Assembly: GCF_002232035.1 (NCBI RefSeq)
Contig: NZ_NKXR01000009.1
Span: 267 to 64,266, forward strand
DNA from: Collinsella sp. TF06-26
Lineage (GTDB): Bacteria > Actinomycetota > Coriobacteriia > Coriobacteriales > Coriobacteriaceae
Reading direction: 5' to 3'
DNA length: 64,000 bases
Shown here: positions 35,674 through 43,045 of the stretch, piece after piece
Position numbering within the stretch: position 1 is the first letter of the stretch
Layout: each line of letters begins with the position of its first letter
Position numbers and translations under genes: made by a program
The notes under the pieces: generated by a model
What the model was told of the DNA's origin: nothing
What the model saw: only the letters and a program-made list of their open reading frames with translations
Databases searched by the model: none

Positions 35674-36789
35674 CTACCACACCCATTCGGGAACGATTTG
35701 CTGGGGCTTAAACTCCTTGAGCTCGATCTGGCCGGAAAGCGCACGGTACGCGTTGGTTCCGAGCGATTCCATCTCGCGCTCTCCGGGCATAACGACCACG
35801 GGGGCGATAAAGCCGACGCGCTCGATGATACGGTCGACCAGATACGCGGCGTTGGCCATGCCACCGGTCAGCACAATGGCATCGACCTTGCCACACAGAA
35901 CAGTCGCGTGGGCGCCGATGTCCTTGGACGCCTGGTAGCACATAGCGTCGAGCGCCTCGGCGACCTTGCTGTCGCCCGCCTCGGCACGGGACACGAGCGC
36001 ACGGATATCCGTAGTGCCCGTATAGGCCATGAGGCCCGCCTCGCCGTTGAGGTGACGCTTCATCTGCTCGTGCGTAAACTCGCCCGAGTAGCACAGGTCA
36101 ACCAGGGCCGCGCTGGGAACGCCGCAGCAGCGGTTGTTGGAGAACGCGCCGTCTCCGCCCAGGCCGTCCTGAGCGTCGACCATCAGGCCGCGCTTGTGAC
36201 TCGCGACGGTAATGCCGCCGCCCATCATGACCATGATCAAGTTCAGGTCCTCGTATGCGCGGCCAATCTTATCGGCGTAGGCACGTGCCATGGCACGGTG
36301 GTTAAGGGCCTGAAACTTGCTCTCGCGCTGAATCTCGACCAGACCGGTATAGCGAGCAAGCGGCTCAAACTCATCGGTCGTGGGAAGATCGGTCGTTACG
36401 GGCACCGCATGGTCGGAGCGCTCCGTCAGACGGAAGGCGATCTCGACGCCCAGGTGGCTCACGTGCGTTCCCCACAGGCAGCTGCGGGTCTCGGAGCGCA
36501 TGGCCTGGTTAATGCGGTAGGTGCCGCCCGTCGTCGGCTCGATATTGCCGCCACGGCTGCTGATGGCATCGAGCTCGTCGAGCTCAATACCGTGCTCTTC
36601 CATAAAGGCCAGGACAGACTGCTCGCGCAGGTCATACTGTGCCCAAATGTCGGAACCACATGCAGCCAATGCATCGGCATCGTGCGAAAGCGACTCGCGG
36701 ATCTTGCACTCATCGTTCTCGAAATACGCGATCTTGGTGCTCGTGGAACCCAGATTGATAGCGAGGATCTTGTACGTCTTATCTTCCAT
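35674..36789 (-). CDS. buk: Butyrate kinase-type acyl kinase
   Basis: Transfers phosphate from acyl phosphate to ADP. The ASKHA fold is evident in ILAINLGSTSTKIAYFEND, ISSRGGNIEPTTGGTYRIN, SHLGVEIA, MMGGGITVASHKRGLMVDAQDGLGGDGAF and IVLTGGMANAAYLVDRIIERVGFIAPVVVMPGE. The 371 residues are normal. It lies between the acyltransferase and ptb with 3 to 9 bp gaps, which indicates a single operon. Confidence 0.92.
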   Translation of the reverse strand: MEDKTYKILAINLGSTSTKIAYFENDECKIRESLSHDADALAACGSDIWAQYDLREQSVLAFMEEHGIELDELDAISSRGGNIEPTTGGTYRINQAMRSETRSCLWGTHVSHLGVEIAFRLTERSDHAVPVTTDLPTTDEFEPLARYTGLVEIQRESKFQALNHRAMARAYADKIGRAYEDLNLIMVMMGGGITVASHKRGLMVDAQDGLGGDGAFSNNRCCGVPSAALVDLCYSGEFTHEQMKRHLNGEAGLMAYTGTTDIRALVSRAEAGDSKVAEALDAMCYQASKDIGAHATVLCGKVDAIVLTGGMANAAYLVDRIIERVGFIAPVVVMPGEREMESLGTNAYRALSGQIELKEFKPQQIVPEWVW

Positions 36790-36797
36790 AATTAGAC

Positions 36798-38063
36798 CTA
36801 CGCAGCCTTCTGGGCAGCTGCGGCGCGCTCCTCCTCGCCGCGCTTGGTCGCGGCCTGAATGTTGGCGTCGAGCTTATAGAGCAGCGGCTGAATGCCCTTC
36901 TTGCAGATGAACATGGCCACCAGGCCGGCAACAGCGGTAATCGCAAACGCAATGGCAAGCGAAGAATAGTAATCGTTTGCGGTCGGGACCATCGGATAGT
37001 ACTTGTTGAACAGCTCGAGGATGGGCATGTGGCAGATGAAGAAGTAGAGCGAGTACTCACCGAGCGTGGAGAAGATCTTGTGGTTGAGGACCTTACTCGT
37101 GAGGTAATCCTGGTTGGCAATCGCAAATGCGCAGGTGATAACGGCCCAAATATCGATGAACATCTCGGCGGTGCCACGCCAGGTGTTACCGACGACCTCC
37201 CAGTACACGAGCGTGCAGAAGAAGAAGAGGTGGACGATAGTGAGGATGGTCTTGCCCTTGTTGGTGAGGACCATGGTGCGAAGACGCTCGTAAGGCTTGT
37301 AGCAGACCACGCCGATGCACATACCCCAAACGCCGAAGGCCAGGGCGTTCTCGACGATGCCGCAGAACAGGACGCGGCGGTCGTTCATCTCGAGGCCCTC
37401 GTTGAGGCACCAGACGGCGGCGAAGGAAACGACGATAAACGGAGCGATGAAGCCGGTGAAAATGTCCTCGTTCTTGGCAAGCAGGTAGTAAAGGAAGTAG
37501 CCGCCCACGAAGATGGCAGAGATGTACCACAGCGGAATGTTCCAAGCGAAGCTGATGCCGAGCTGGCCAAGGATGCCCGTGGCGTCGAGGCCGGCAAACT
37601 GCAGGATAGACGACAAGAGGTTGTACATCACGTCAGCGATGCCGCCGAACGACTCGCCGTTGGTGTAGATGAGGTTGCCCATGCTGTGACCGTCGTACTC
37701 GGCAAAGACGTTAACGACAAAACCGATGACGACGCCCAGGAAAAGCGCCGGCCAGAGGCCGAGGTAACGGGTCTTAAGGTAGTCGACCGCCTGGGTGCGC
37801 GCGGGCTTATTCGTGAGACCGCGACGCTTCTTGCCCTCATAGGACTTCATCATGAAGAAGCCGGTGAAGATCAGGAAGACGCCCAGGATATTACCCTCGG
37901 TAAAGAGAATGCCCTCGGCATTCCAGGAATGATCCTGCATAAACGTGAATCGATAGTTGAGCTGGTAGTGTCCCCAAAAGACCGCCAGCGTGGCAAAGAA
38001 TCGCCAAAAGTCGACCGCATAGTTGCGCTGCTTCTTGGGCTTTGCAATGGCAGTTTCCGCCAT
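36798..38063 (-). CDS. Acyltransferase 3 family membrane protein
   Basis: A multi-pass membrane O-acyltransferase of the AT3 group, which usually decorates cell-surface sugars. It begins with the typical YAVDFWRFFATLAVFWGHYQLN and FTEGNILGVFLIFTGFFMMKSY, and keeps about ten hydrophobic segments and the late EYSLYFFICHMPILELF. A C-terminal cytosolic helix rich in Ala, Lys and Glu follows. ATG 38063 is preferred (AGGTGGG upstream); GTG 38072 is possible. It heads the buk-ptb operon, and whether it uses the acyl groups handled by those enzymes is a guess. Confidence 0.85.
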   Translation of the reverse strand: MAETAIAKPKKQRNYAVDFWRFFATLAVFWGHYQLNYRFTFMQDHSWNAEGILFTEGNILGVFLIFTGFFMMKSYEGKKRRGLTNKPARTQAVDYLKTRYLGLWPALFLGVVIGFVVNVFAEYDGHSMGNLIYTNGESFGGIADVMYNLLSSILQFAGLDATGILGQLGISFAWNIPLWYISAIFVGGYFLYYLLAKNEDIFTGFIAPFIVVSFAAVWCLNEGLEMNDRRVLFCGIVENALAFGVWGMCIGVVCYKPYERLRTMVLTNKGKTILTIVHLFFFCTLVYWEVVGNTWRGTAEMFIDIWAVITCAFAIANQDYLTSKVLNHKIFSTLGEYSLYFFICHMPILELFNKYYPMVPTANDYYSSLAIAFAITAVAGLVAMFICKKGIQPLLYKLDANIQAATKRGEEERAAAAQKAA

Positions 38064-38145
38064 CGTTCCCACCTTTCCGTTTTGCTCATAGTTGCGAGCA
38101 GTTTCACATTGAGAAATGACCCCGGCCAGGCTGTTTCGTTGATTG

Positions 38146-38180
38146 TTTCTTTATACGAAACGTCATTTCTTATTACGAAC
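38146..38180. promoter_or_regulatory. Twin IclR-type operator
   Basis: Two direct copies of a short palindrome, TTTCTTTATACGAAA (38146-38160) and TTTCTTATTACGAAC (38166-38180), are exactly 20 bp apart, about two helical turns. They lie between the divergent acyltransferase-buk-ptb operon and the IclR gene. IclR proteins bind such sites as pairs of dimers, so the neighbour is the likely ligand. The site is A+T-rich against a G+C-rich background. Confidence 0.65.
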
Positions 38181-38299
38181 CATTATTTACCATAGATTTC
38201 TTGGTATGTGAACGAGAATCCCTTCAACGTAGAATATTTTCTGTGAACGTTGCTTTTTGCTATGATTTGTTTGTTACGCATAGAGAAACGGGTGATTTT

Positions 38300-39094
38300 A
38301 TGGCAGAACGGACCTCCGGATCAGACGACAAGTATCTGTTGGGTTCCGTCAATAACACGCTTTCGCTTTTGGACACGCTCGCCGTCAAGGGCCCCATGAC
38401 GCTCGCCGAGCTCGATCGATCGACGTCCTTTGGCAAAACATCGCTGTTCCGCATGCTGCACACGCTGGAAGTGAACGACTTCATCTGTAAGGATTCCGAG
38501 GCACGATACTCGCTGGGGCTTAAGCTGCTCTATCTGGGTAGCTCCGTTATCGCACGACAAGATCTTGCCGATACGGCACGACCCCGGCTGAGAGAGTTTT
38601 GCACGGAGCAAGGCCTGTCTACGCACCTGGCAAGGCTCTCGGGCTCTCGAGCCGTCACCATCGACGTCGAGACTCCGCTCCGCGACCTGCAGATCACCGG
38701 CCGCGTTGGCATGAGCCCGCGCGCGCACTCGACCGCCATGGGGCGTGCCATTCTCGCGAACCTTCCCGATTCCGAGCGAGAGGAGCACCTGCGCGGCGTT
38801 GACTACGTCAGCTATACGAACAGCTCGGTTACAAGCGAAGCGGAGCTCGCCGCACTTCTCGAGCAGGTAAAACGCGACGGTTATGCCTTGGATGTCAACG
38901 ATCGCTACCCCGGCTTTGGCAGTATCGCCGCACCTATTTTCGATTACCGAGGCACCTGCGTGGCCGCATGCGGCATCGTCGCGCTCTCGCAAACGATTGC
39001 CGAGCGCACGGACGAACTGTCACAAGCCGTTATCGCGCTTGCCGCCGATATTTCCGGTGACCTGGGCTACCATCCAGACGCTCAGCAGATGTGA
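38300..39094 (+). CDS. IclR-family transcriptional regulator
   Basis: A 264-residue IclR protein. The N-terminal winged helix is NTLSLLDTLAVKGPMTLAELDRSTSFGKTSLFRMLHTLEVNDFIC, and the C-terminal effector domain holds GRVGMSPRAHSTAMGRAILANLP and VNDRYPGFGSIAAPIFDYRGTCVAACGIV. IclR regulators often control catabolism of aromatic and other acids, which fits the UbiD/buk surroundings. ATG 38300 has GGGTGA upstream. The twin palindrome lies 120 bp upstream. The gene ends ATG TGA inside the palindromic repeat at 39089-39119. Confidence 0.9.
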   Translation: MAERTSGSDDKYLLGSVNNTLSLLDTLAVKGPMTLAELDRSTSFGKTSLFRMLHTLEVNDFICKDSEARYSLGLKLLYLGSSVIARQDLADTARPRLREFCTEQGLSTHLARLSGSRAVTIDVETPLRDLQITGRVGMSPRAHSTAMGRAILANLPDSEREEHLRGVDYVSYTNSSVTSEAELAALLEQVKRDGYALDVNDRYPGFGSIAAPIFDYRGTCVAACGIVALSQTIAERTDELSQAVIALAADISGDLGYHPDAQQM

Positions 39095-39119
39095 CAAAGG
39101 GGCCATCCCTTTGTCACAT
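39089..39119. repeat. ACAAAGGGA palindrome shared by two convergent stop codons
   Basis: ATGTGACAAAGGG and its complement form the arms around a short centre. The left arm supplies the Met and TGA stop of the IclR gene (39089-39094), and the right arm supplies the Met and TGA stop of the convergent fusion gene (39114-39119). Confidence 0.9.
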
Positions 39120-40061
39120 GGCGAGGGCCGTACGGATGGATGGGTCGCCGAGAGCCTCGCGGAGCCAGGGGGCCAGCTGCTCGGGGTGACCCTGCAGGTA
39201 GCCTTTGAGCTCGGACGGAGCCACGCGGCGCACTTCCGAGATCTCCTCTTGGTTGATATGCAGCTCGCCCGGCTCAACATGGGCTGCGAACACCTCGCAC
39301 CATTCGCACTCGCAGCGGCCGTCGCCATGGTCCTCGCGGTACACCACGTGACCGAGGTGCTTGAGCTGATCGGGCCCGCGCGTAACGCCAAGCTCTTCGT
39401 TGATGCGACGCGCCGTGGCGGCGGCAACGTCTTCCCCGGGGAGCGGATGGCCGGCGCAGCTGTCGGCCAGCACCCCGCCCCACAGGCGCTTGAGCGGACT
39501 GCGACGGCAGAGCAGCAGGCGCGCGCCCTCGCCCCACCCCTCGACCAGAAGCGTCAGAAATGCCTGGTGCAGGACGCCCTCCCCCGTATGGGCTTCGATG
39601 CGATCGACGGGGCCAAGCGCCTCGCCGGTCGCGGCATCGACCGCCACGACCTCGGCGCCCGCGCCGCCCTCATCCCAGCCGGCACGCAGAATGCGGGCGG
39701 CGTCTTCCTCGAGCGCGGCGATGAGCTCCTTGGTGGTGTCGAGCACGCGCTGCAGGTCGTCCCCGCTCGCCTGTTCAACATGAAAACCCGTGCTTGCAAC
39801 GACCGGCACGCCAAAGCGCGTGGCCAGCGCCGCCGCGATATCGTGCGCCGGGATCTCGTCTCGATGGCACGGAACGGCCAGGATGCTCACCGTCGCCGTA
39901 CGGCCGGGCTCGGGACGCGGAATGGCCTGTGCCGTGGCGCCCAGGTGCGCAAACTCCGGCGAGCAGGCGTACACCGCCATGCCTCGCGGCGTCACCGTCA
40001 ACTGGGCCTCGAGCGCAAACTTGCCCTCGCCCACTACAACCTTTGTCGTGTGCATACCCAT
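39114..40061 (-). CDS. LpdD-like prenylated-flavin chaperone domain fused to an IPP-isomerase-like Nudix domain
   Basis: The 315-residue product has two parts. Residues 1-120 resemble LpdD/VdcD-type proteins that accompany UbiD decarboxylases: HLGATAQAIPRPEPGRTATVSILAV, DIAAALATRFGVPVVASTGFHVEQAS and DLQRVLDTTKELIAAL. Residues 136-305 resemble type I isopentenyl-diphosphate isomerase: AHT and LHQAF histidines (158, 165), WGGVLADSCAGHPLPGE, the Nudix-like RRINEELGV and the CECEWCEVF glutamates (251, 253). Compared from memory with E. coli Idi, metal ligands are kept but the catalytic cysteine position is Ala203, with Cys one residue earlier. ATG 40061 follows AGGAG by 6 nt. The last codon and stop come from the palindrome at 39089. 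Assignments are by motif only. Confidence 0.72.
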   Translation of the reverse strand: MGMHTTKVVVGEGKFALEAQLTVTPRGMAVYACSPEFAHLGATAQAIPRPEPGRTATVSILAVPCHRDEIPAHDIAAALATRFGVPVVASTGFHVEQASGDDLQRVLDTTKELIAALEEDAARILRAGWDEGGAGAEVVAVDAATGEALGPVDRIEAHTGEGVLHQAFLTLLVEGWGEGARLLLCRRSPLKRLWGGVLADSCAGHPLPGEDVAAATARRINEELGVTRGPDQLKHLGHVVYREDHGDGRCECEWCEVFAAHVEPGELHINQEEISEVRRVAPSELKGYLQGHPEQLAPWLREALGDPSIRTALAM

Positions 40062-40101
40062 GGGATCTCCTGTCGCCCGCAATGTACCTGAGACCATCTT
40101 C

Positions 40102-40124
40102 GCCTGTATTGCGACTATACAGGC
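40102..40124. promoter_or_regulatory. Palindrome between the fusion gene and the MFS gene
   Basis: GCCTGTAT and ATACAGGC are separated by 7 nt in the divergent intergenic region, 41 bp from the fusion gene start. Position and symmetry suggest an operator; the protein is unknown. A variant repeat (GACAAAGGAGGCAGGCACC) lies beside it at about 40138-40156. Confidence 0.4.
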
Positions 40125-40222
40125 AAGCGCAGCCTGCGACAAAGGAGGCAGGCACCTGACACATTCTGTTAGAGTTGCAGGGATTGAATCCCGCTTATTC
40201 ATGCGACATTGGAGTGACAACC

Positions 40223-41452
40223 TTGACCGCCGCAACCACGCCTAAAAGTAAGTCAACCGCCGCCGCGCTCTCCCCCGCGCGCACCAGGCTCTGCCTGGCG
40301 CTGCTCGTGCTGCTGGGATTCTCGCTCGGCTGCTCCGAGTTCGTGGTCATCGGCATCGAAAGTGACTTGGCGACGGAACTCGGCATATCGCTTGCCGCTG
40401 CGGGCCAGCTCATCAGCGTTTTTGCACTGGTCTACGCCATCGCGACGCCGGTGCTTGCGCTCAGCACGGGGCGCTTCCGTCGTTACCAGCTGCTCGTGTG
40501 CTACAGCATTATCTTTGTGCTCGGCAATCTGGTCATGGCGTTGGCGCCCAACTTCCAGGTACTGTTTATCTCGCGCATTGTCCTGGGATCCGTCTCGGGC
40601 GCACTGCTCGCCGTGGGCGTGACGTACATCCCCGAGCTGCTGTCCCCGCAGCAAACTTCGCTTGCCATCTCGGTCGTGTACGGCGCGTTTTCCGTGGCGA
40701 TGGTCTTTGTGACCTCGATTGGCAAGTTTGTGGCCGACACGCTCGACTGGCACGTGGCCATGTACGGCACGCTGACCTTTGCCGTTTTGATCTGCGGAGC
40801 GCTCGTGGCGTTTATGCCGCGCGCCGGACAGACCGACGAACCCGCTACCTTCCGCGAGCAGGCGGGTCTGCTACGCGAACCGAGCATCATCACCGGCATG
40901 CTCATCTTTTTGTTTGGCGTGGGATCGGTCTATGTGTTCTACGGCTACGTGACGCCTTATCTTGAGCAGGTGCTGGGCATGGGCACTGTTCAGGCGAGCA
41001 CCACGCTTATGGCCTACGGCGTGTTCTGCCTGGTCTCGAACATCTTGGGCGGATGGATCGACGCGCGCTTTGGCATGAAGGCGCTGCTTGTGACGTTTGT
41101 GCTGCAAGCTGCGGCGTTACTCGGGCTGTTTGCCGTGGGCGACACCATGCCGCTCGCGCTGGTCTTTGTCTTTAGCCTAGCGCTGCTCATGTACCTGTTC
41201 TCGGTGTCATGCATCACGCACTTTATGGACGTGGCGCGCAGCCGCCATCCCAAATCGATGGTACTCGCGAGCTCGGTAGAACCCATGGCGTTTAACGTCG
41301 GCATTTCGTTTGGCACCGCAGTGGGCGGCGCCGTGGTGAGCAGCGTTGGCATTGCCTACGTAGGCGCCGTGGGCGCTGCGTTCTCGCTTGTAGCCTGGGC
41401 ACTTACACTGGTGACGATTAAGCTGGCTCGCTGGGAGCGCCACCGCGGGTAG
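40223..41452 (+). CDS. MFS transporter, drug/arabinose efflux type
   Basis: A 12-helix major facilitator of the AraJ/DHA1 kind. It begins after a short polar segment with LCLALLVLLGFSLGCSEFVVIGIESDLATELGISLAAAGQLISVFALVYAIATPVL and has the family motif A-like loop STGRFRRYQLLV. The second half mirrors the first (GYVTPYLEQVLGMG, GWIDARFGMKALLV). I chose TTG 40223, with GGAG 8 nt upstream, giving 409 residues; the frame is open from 40175. It is divergent from the LpdD-Nudix gene. Export of a small organic compound is likely, but the substrate is unknown. Confidence 0.87.
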   Translation: MTAATTPKSKSTAAALSPARTRLCLALLVLLGFSLGCSEFVVIGIESDLATELGISLAAAGQLISVFALVYAIATPVLALSTGRFRRYQLLVCYSIIFVLGNLVMALAPNFQVLFISRIVLGSVSGALLAVGVTYIPELLSPQQTSLAISVVYGAFSVAMVFVTSIGKFVADTLDWHVAMYGTLTFAVLICGALVAFMPRAGQTDEPATFREQAGLLREPSIITGMLIFLFGVGSVYVFYGYVTPYLEQVLGMGTVQASTTLMAYGVFCLVSNILGGWIDARFGMKALLVTFVLQAAALLGLFAVGDTMPLALVFVFSLALLMYLFSVSCITHFMDVARSRHPKSMVLASSVEPMAFNVGISFGTAVGGAVVSSVGIAYVGAVGAAFSLVAWALTLVTIKLARWERHRG

Positions 41453-41695
41453 CGCAATTGCAGCCAAAAGCCGCAGCACCGCCCACCATCTTTTGACCGT
41501 GTGGCGTTCGCTCCTGCAGCCATGCAACACGTCGTCTGCCGCCCAAGTCAGCATCTTTCCCGGCGCTATTTAACCACGCAAAACGCATCCTGTTAAGATT
41601 ATCGCTATCGTTTTTCGCAATCTGAAAATCGATGGAATCGCAGGTAGAGCTTTCGTAGTCTGAAGTGGTCAATCCACACGAAAGGGGTTTACCAC

Positions 41696-43021
41696 ATGGA
41701 CAAGAAAGCAGTTGTAATCGCCGGAGCCGGCAGCACCCACACTCCCGGCATCATCCAGAGCCTGTTGCAGAAGAAAAACGAATTACCGCTGCGCAAACTC
41801 GCCCTGTACGACATCGACGAGAAGCGCATGCATCTCGTCTACGACATCATGAAGCAGTTCATCGAGCAGGAAGCTCCTGACATCGAAGTTGTCGTGACGA
41901 CCGATCCCGAAAAGGCATTCACCGATGTCGACTTCGTCTTCGCGCAAATCCGCCAGGGTGGCCTTCAGATGCGTCGCCAGGACGAGCGCATCCCTCTCAA
42001 GTACGGTTGCGTGGGACAGGAAACCTGCGGCGCCGGCGGTTCGATCTCCTATGGCATCAGGTCCATCCCCGGCGTCTTCGACCTCGTACGCTACGCCAAG
42101 AAATATAGTCCAGACGCCTGGATCCTCAACTATTCCAACCCCGCCGCAGTTGTCGCCGAGGCCACACGTCGCGAGTTTGGCAACGACCATATCCTTAACA
42201 TCTGCGATATGCCCACGGCTATCTTGCTCTCGTACTCTAAGATGCTCGGACTTCCCAGCTGGCGCGATATCGACCCCATGTATTTTGGACTCAATCACTT
42301 TGGCTGGTTTACCAAAATATACGACAAGCAGGGGCGCGATCGTCTGCCGGAGCTCCGTCAGATGATTCTCGAGCACGGCATGGCCGTGAGCGACAAGCAT
42401 CACAAGGACAAGGACTGGATGCACACCTGGGGTCAATACGTCAAGATTGTGAAGGACTATCCCGAGTATCTGCCCAACAGCTACCTGCAGTACTACCTGT
42501 ACTCCAAAGACATGGCAGATGACATGGACCCCAACTGGACGCGCGCCGACAACGTCATCAACGGACGCGAGAAGGAGATGTTTGCCGAGCACGACAAGTA
42601 CCTGGCAGATCCCGCCAATTACAAGAGCCCCGTACAGAGCTTCACGGTCTTTGGCGACTTTATCGTCGACGCAGCCGCCTCTATCGCCTACAACAAGTGC
42701 GAACGTTATCTCGTAATCGTCGAGAATAACGGCGCCATCCCCAATCTGCCCGACGACGCCATGGTCGAGGTCCCCGCCTACCTGCGCTCCTGGGGTCCCG
42801 AACCCATCAGCCAGCCTGCTATCCCCACCTTCTACAAGGGGCTTATCGAAGAGCAGAATGCCAGTGAGAAGCTCGCCGTCGACGCATATTACGAGCATTC
42901 CTACCAGAAGGCGCTCGAAGCCATCGCAATCAACAAGACCGTCCCTTCGACTACCGTCGCGCGCCAAATCCTCGACGACCTGATCGAAGCGAACGGCGAT
43001 TATTGGCCGACCCTGTCCTAA
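41696..43021 (+). CDS. GH4 6-phospho-alpha-glucosidase, cassette 1
   Basis: An NAD- and Mn-dependent family 4 glycosidase that cleaves 6-phospho-alpha-glucosides delivered by the PTS. The Rossmann motif AGAGSTHTPGIIQSLL opens the protein. The metal cysteine is in NICDMPTA and the metal histidine in GLNHFGWF. The CDMP form of the motif is, from the literature on GlvA-type enzymes, the alpha-specific version. The 441-residue length is standard. GAAAGGGG precedes ATG 41696. It is followed by the matching PTS gene after 24 bp. Confidence 0.92.
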   Translation: MDKKAVVIAGAGSTHTPGIIQSLLQKKNELPLRKLALYDIDEKRMHLVYDIMKQFIEQEAPDIEVVVTTDPEKAFTDVDFVFAQIRQGGLQMRRQDERIPLKYGCVGQETCGAGGSISYGIRSIPGVFDLVRYAKKYSPDAWILNYSNPAAVVAEATRREFGNDHILNICDMPTAILLSYSKMLGLPSWRDIDPMYFGLNHFGWFTKIYDKQGRDRLPELRQMILEHGMAVSDKHHKDKDWMHTWGQYVKIVKDYPEYLPNSYLQYYLYSKDMADDMDPNWTRADNVINGREKEMFAEHDKYLADPANYKSPVQSFTVFGDFIVDAAASIAYNKCERYLVIVENNGAIPNLPDDAMVEVPAYLRSWGPEPISQPAIPTFYKGLIEEQNASEKLAVDAYYEHSYQKALEAIAINKTVPSTTVARQILDDLIEANGDYWPTLS

Positions 43022-43045
43022 CTCCCCGCGCATCGAAGGAACATC

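Noticed and set aside
35674-36789. Acetate kinase for the acyl kinase next to ptb.
   Set aside because: The length (371) and motifs such as SSRGGNIEPTTGGTYRIN and SHLGVEIA match the butyrate kinase group, and the partner is of the Ptb rather than the Pta type.
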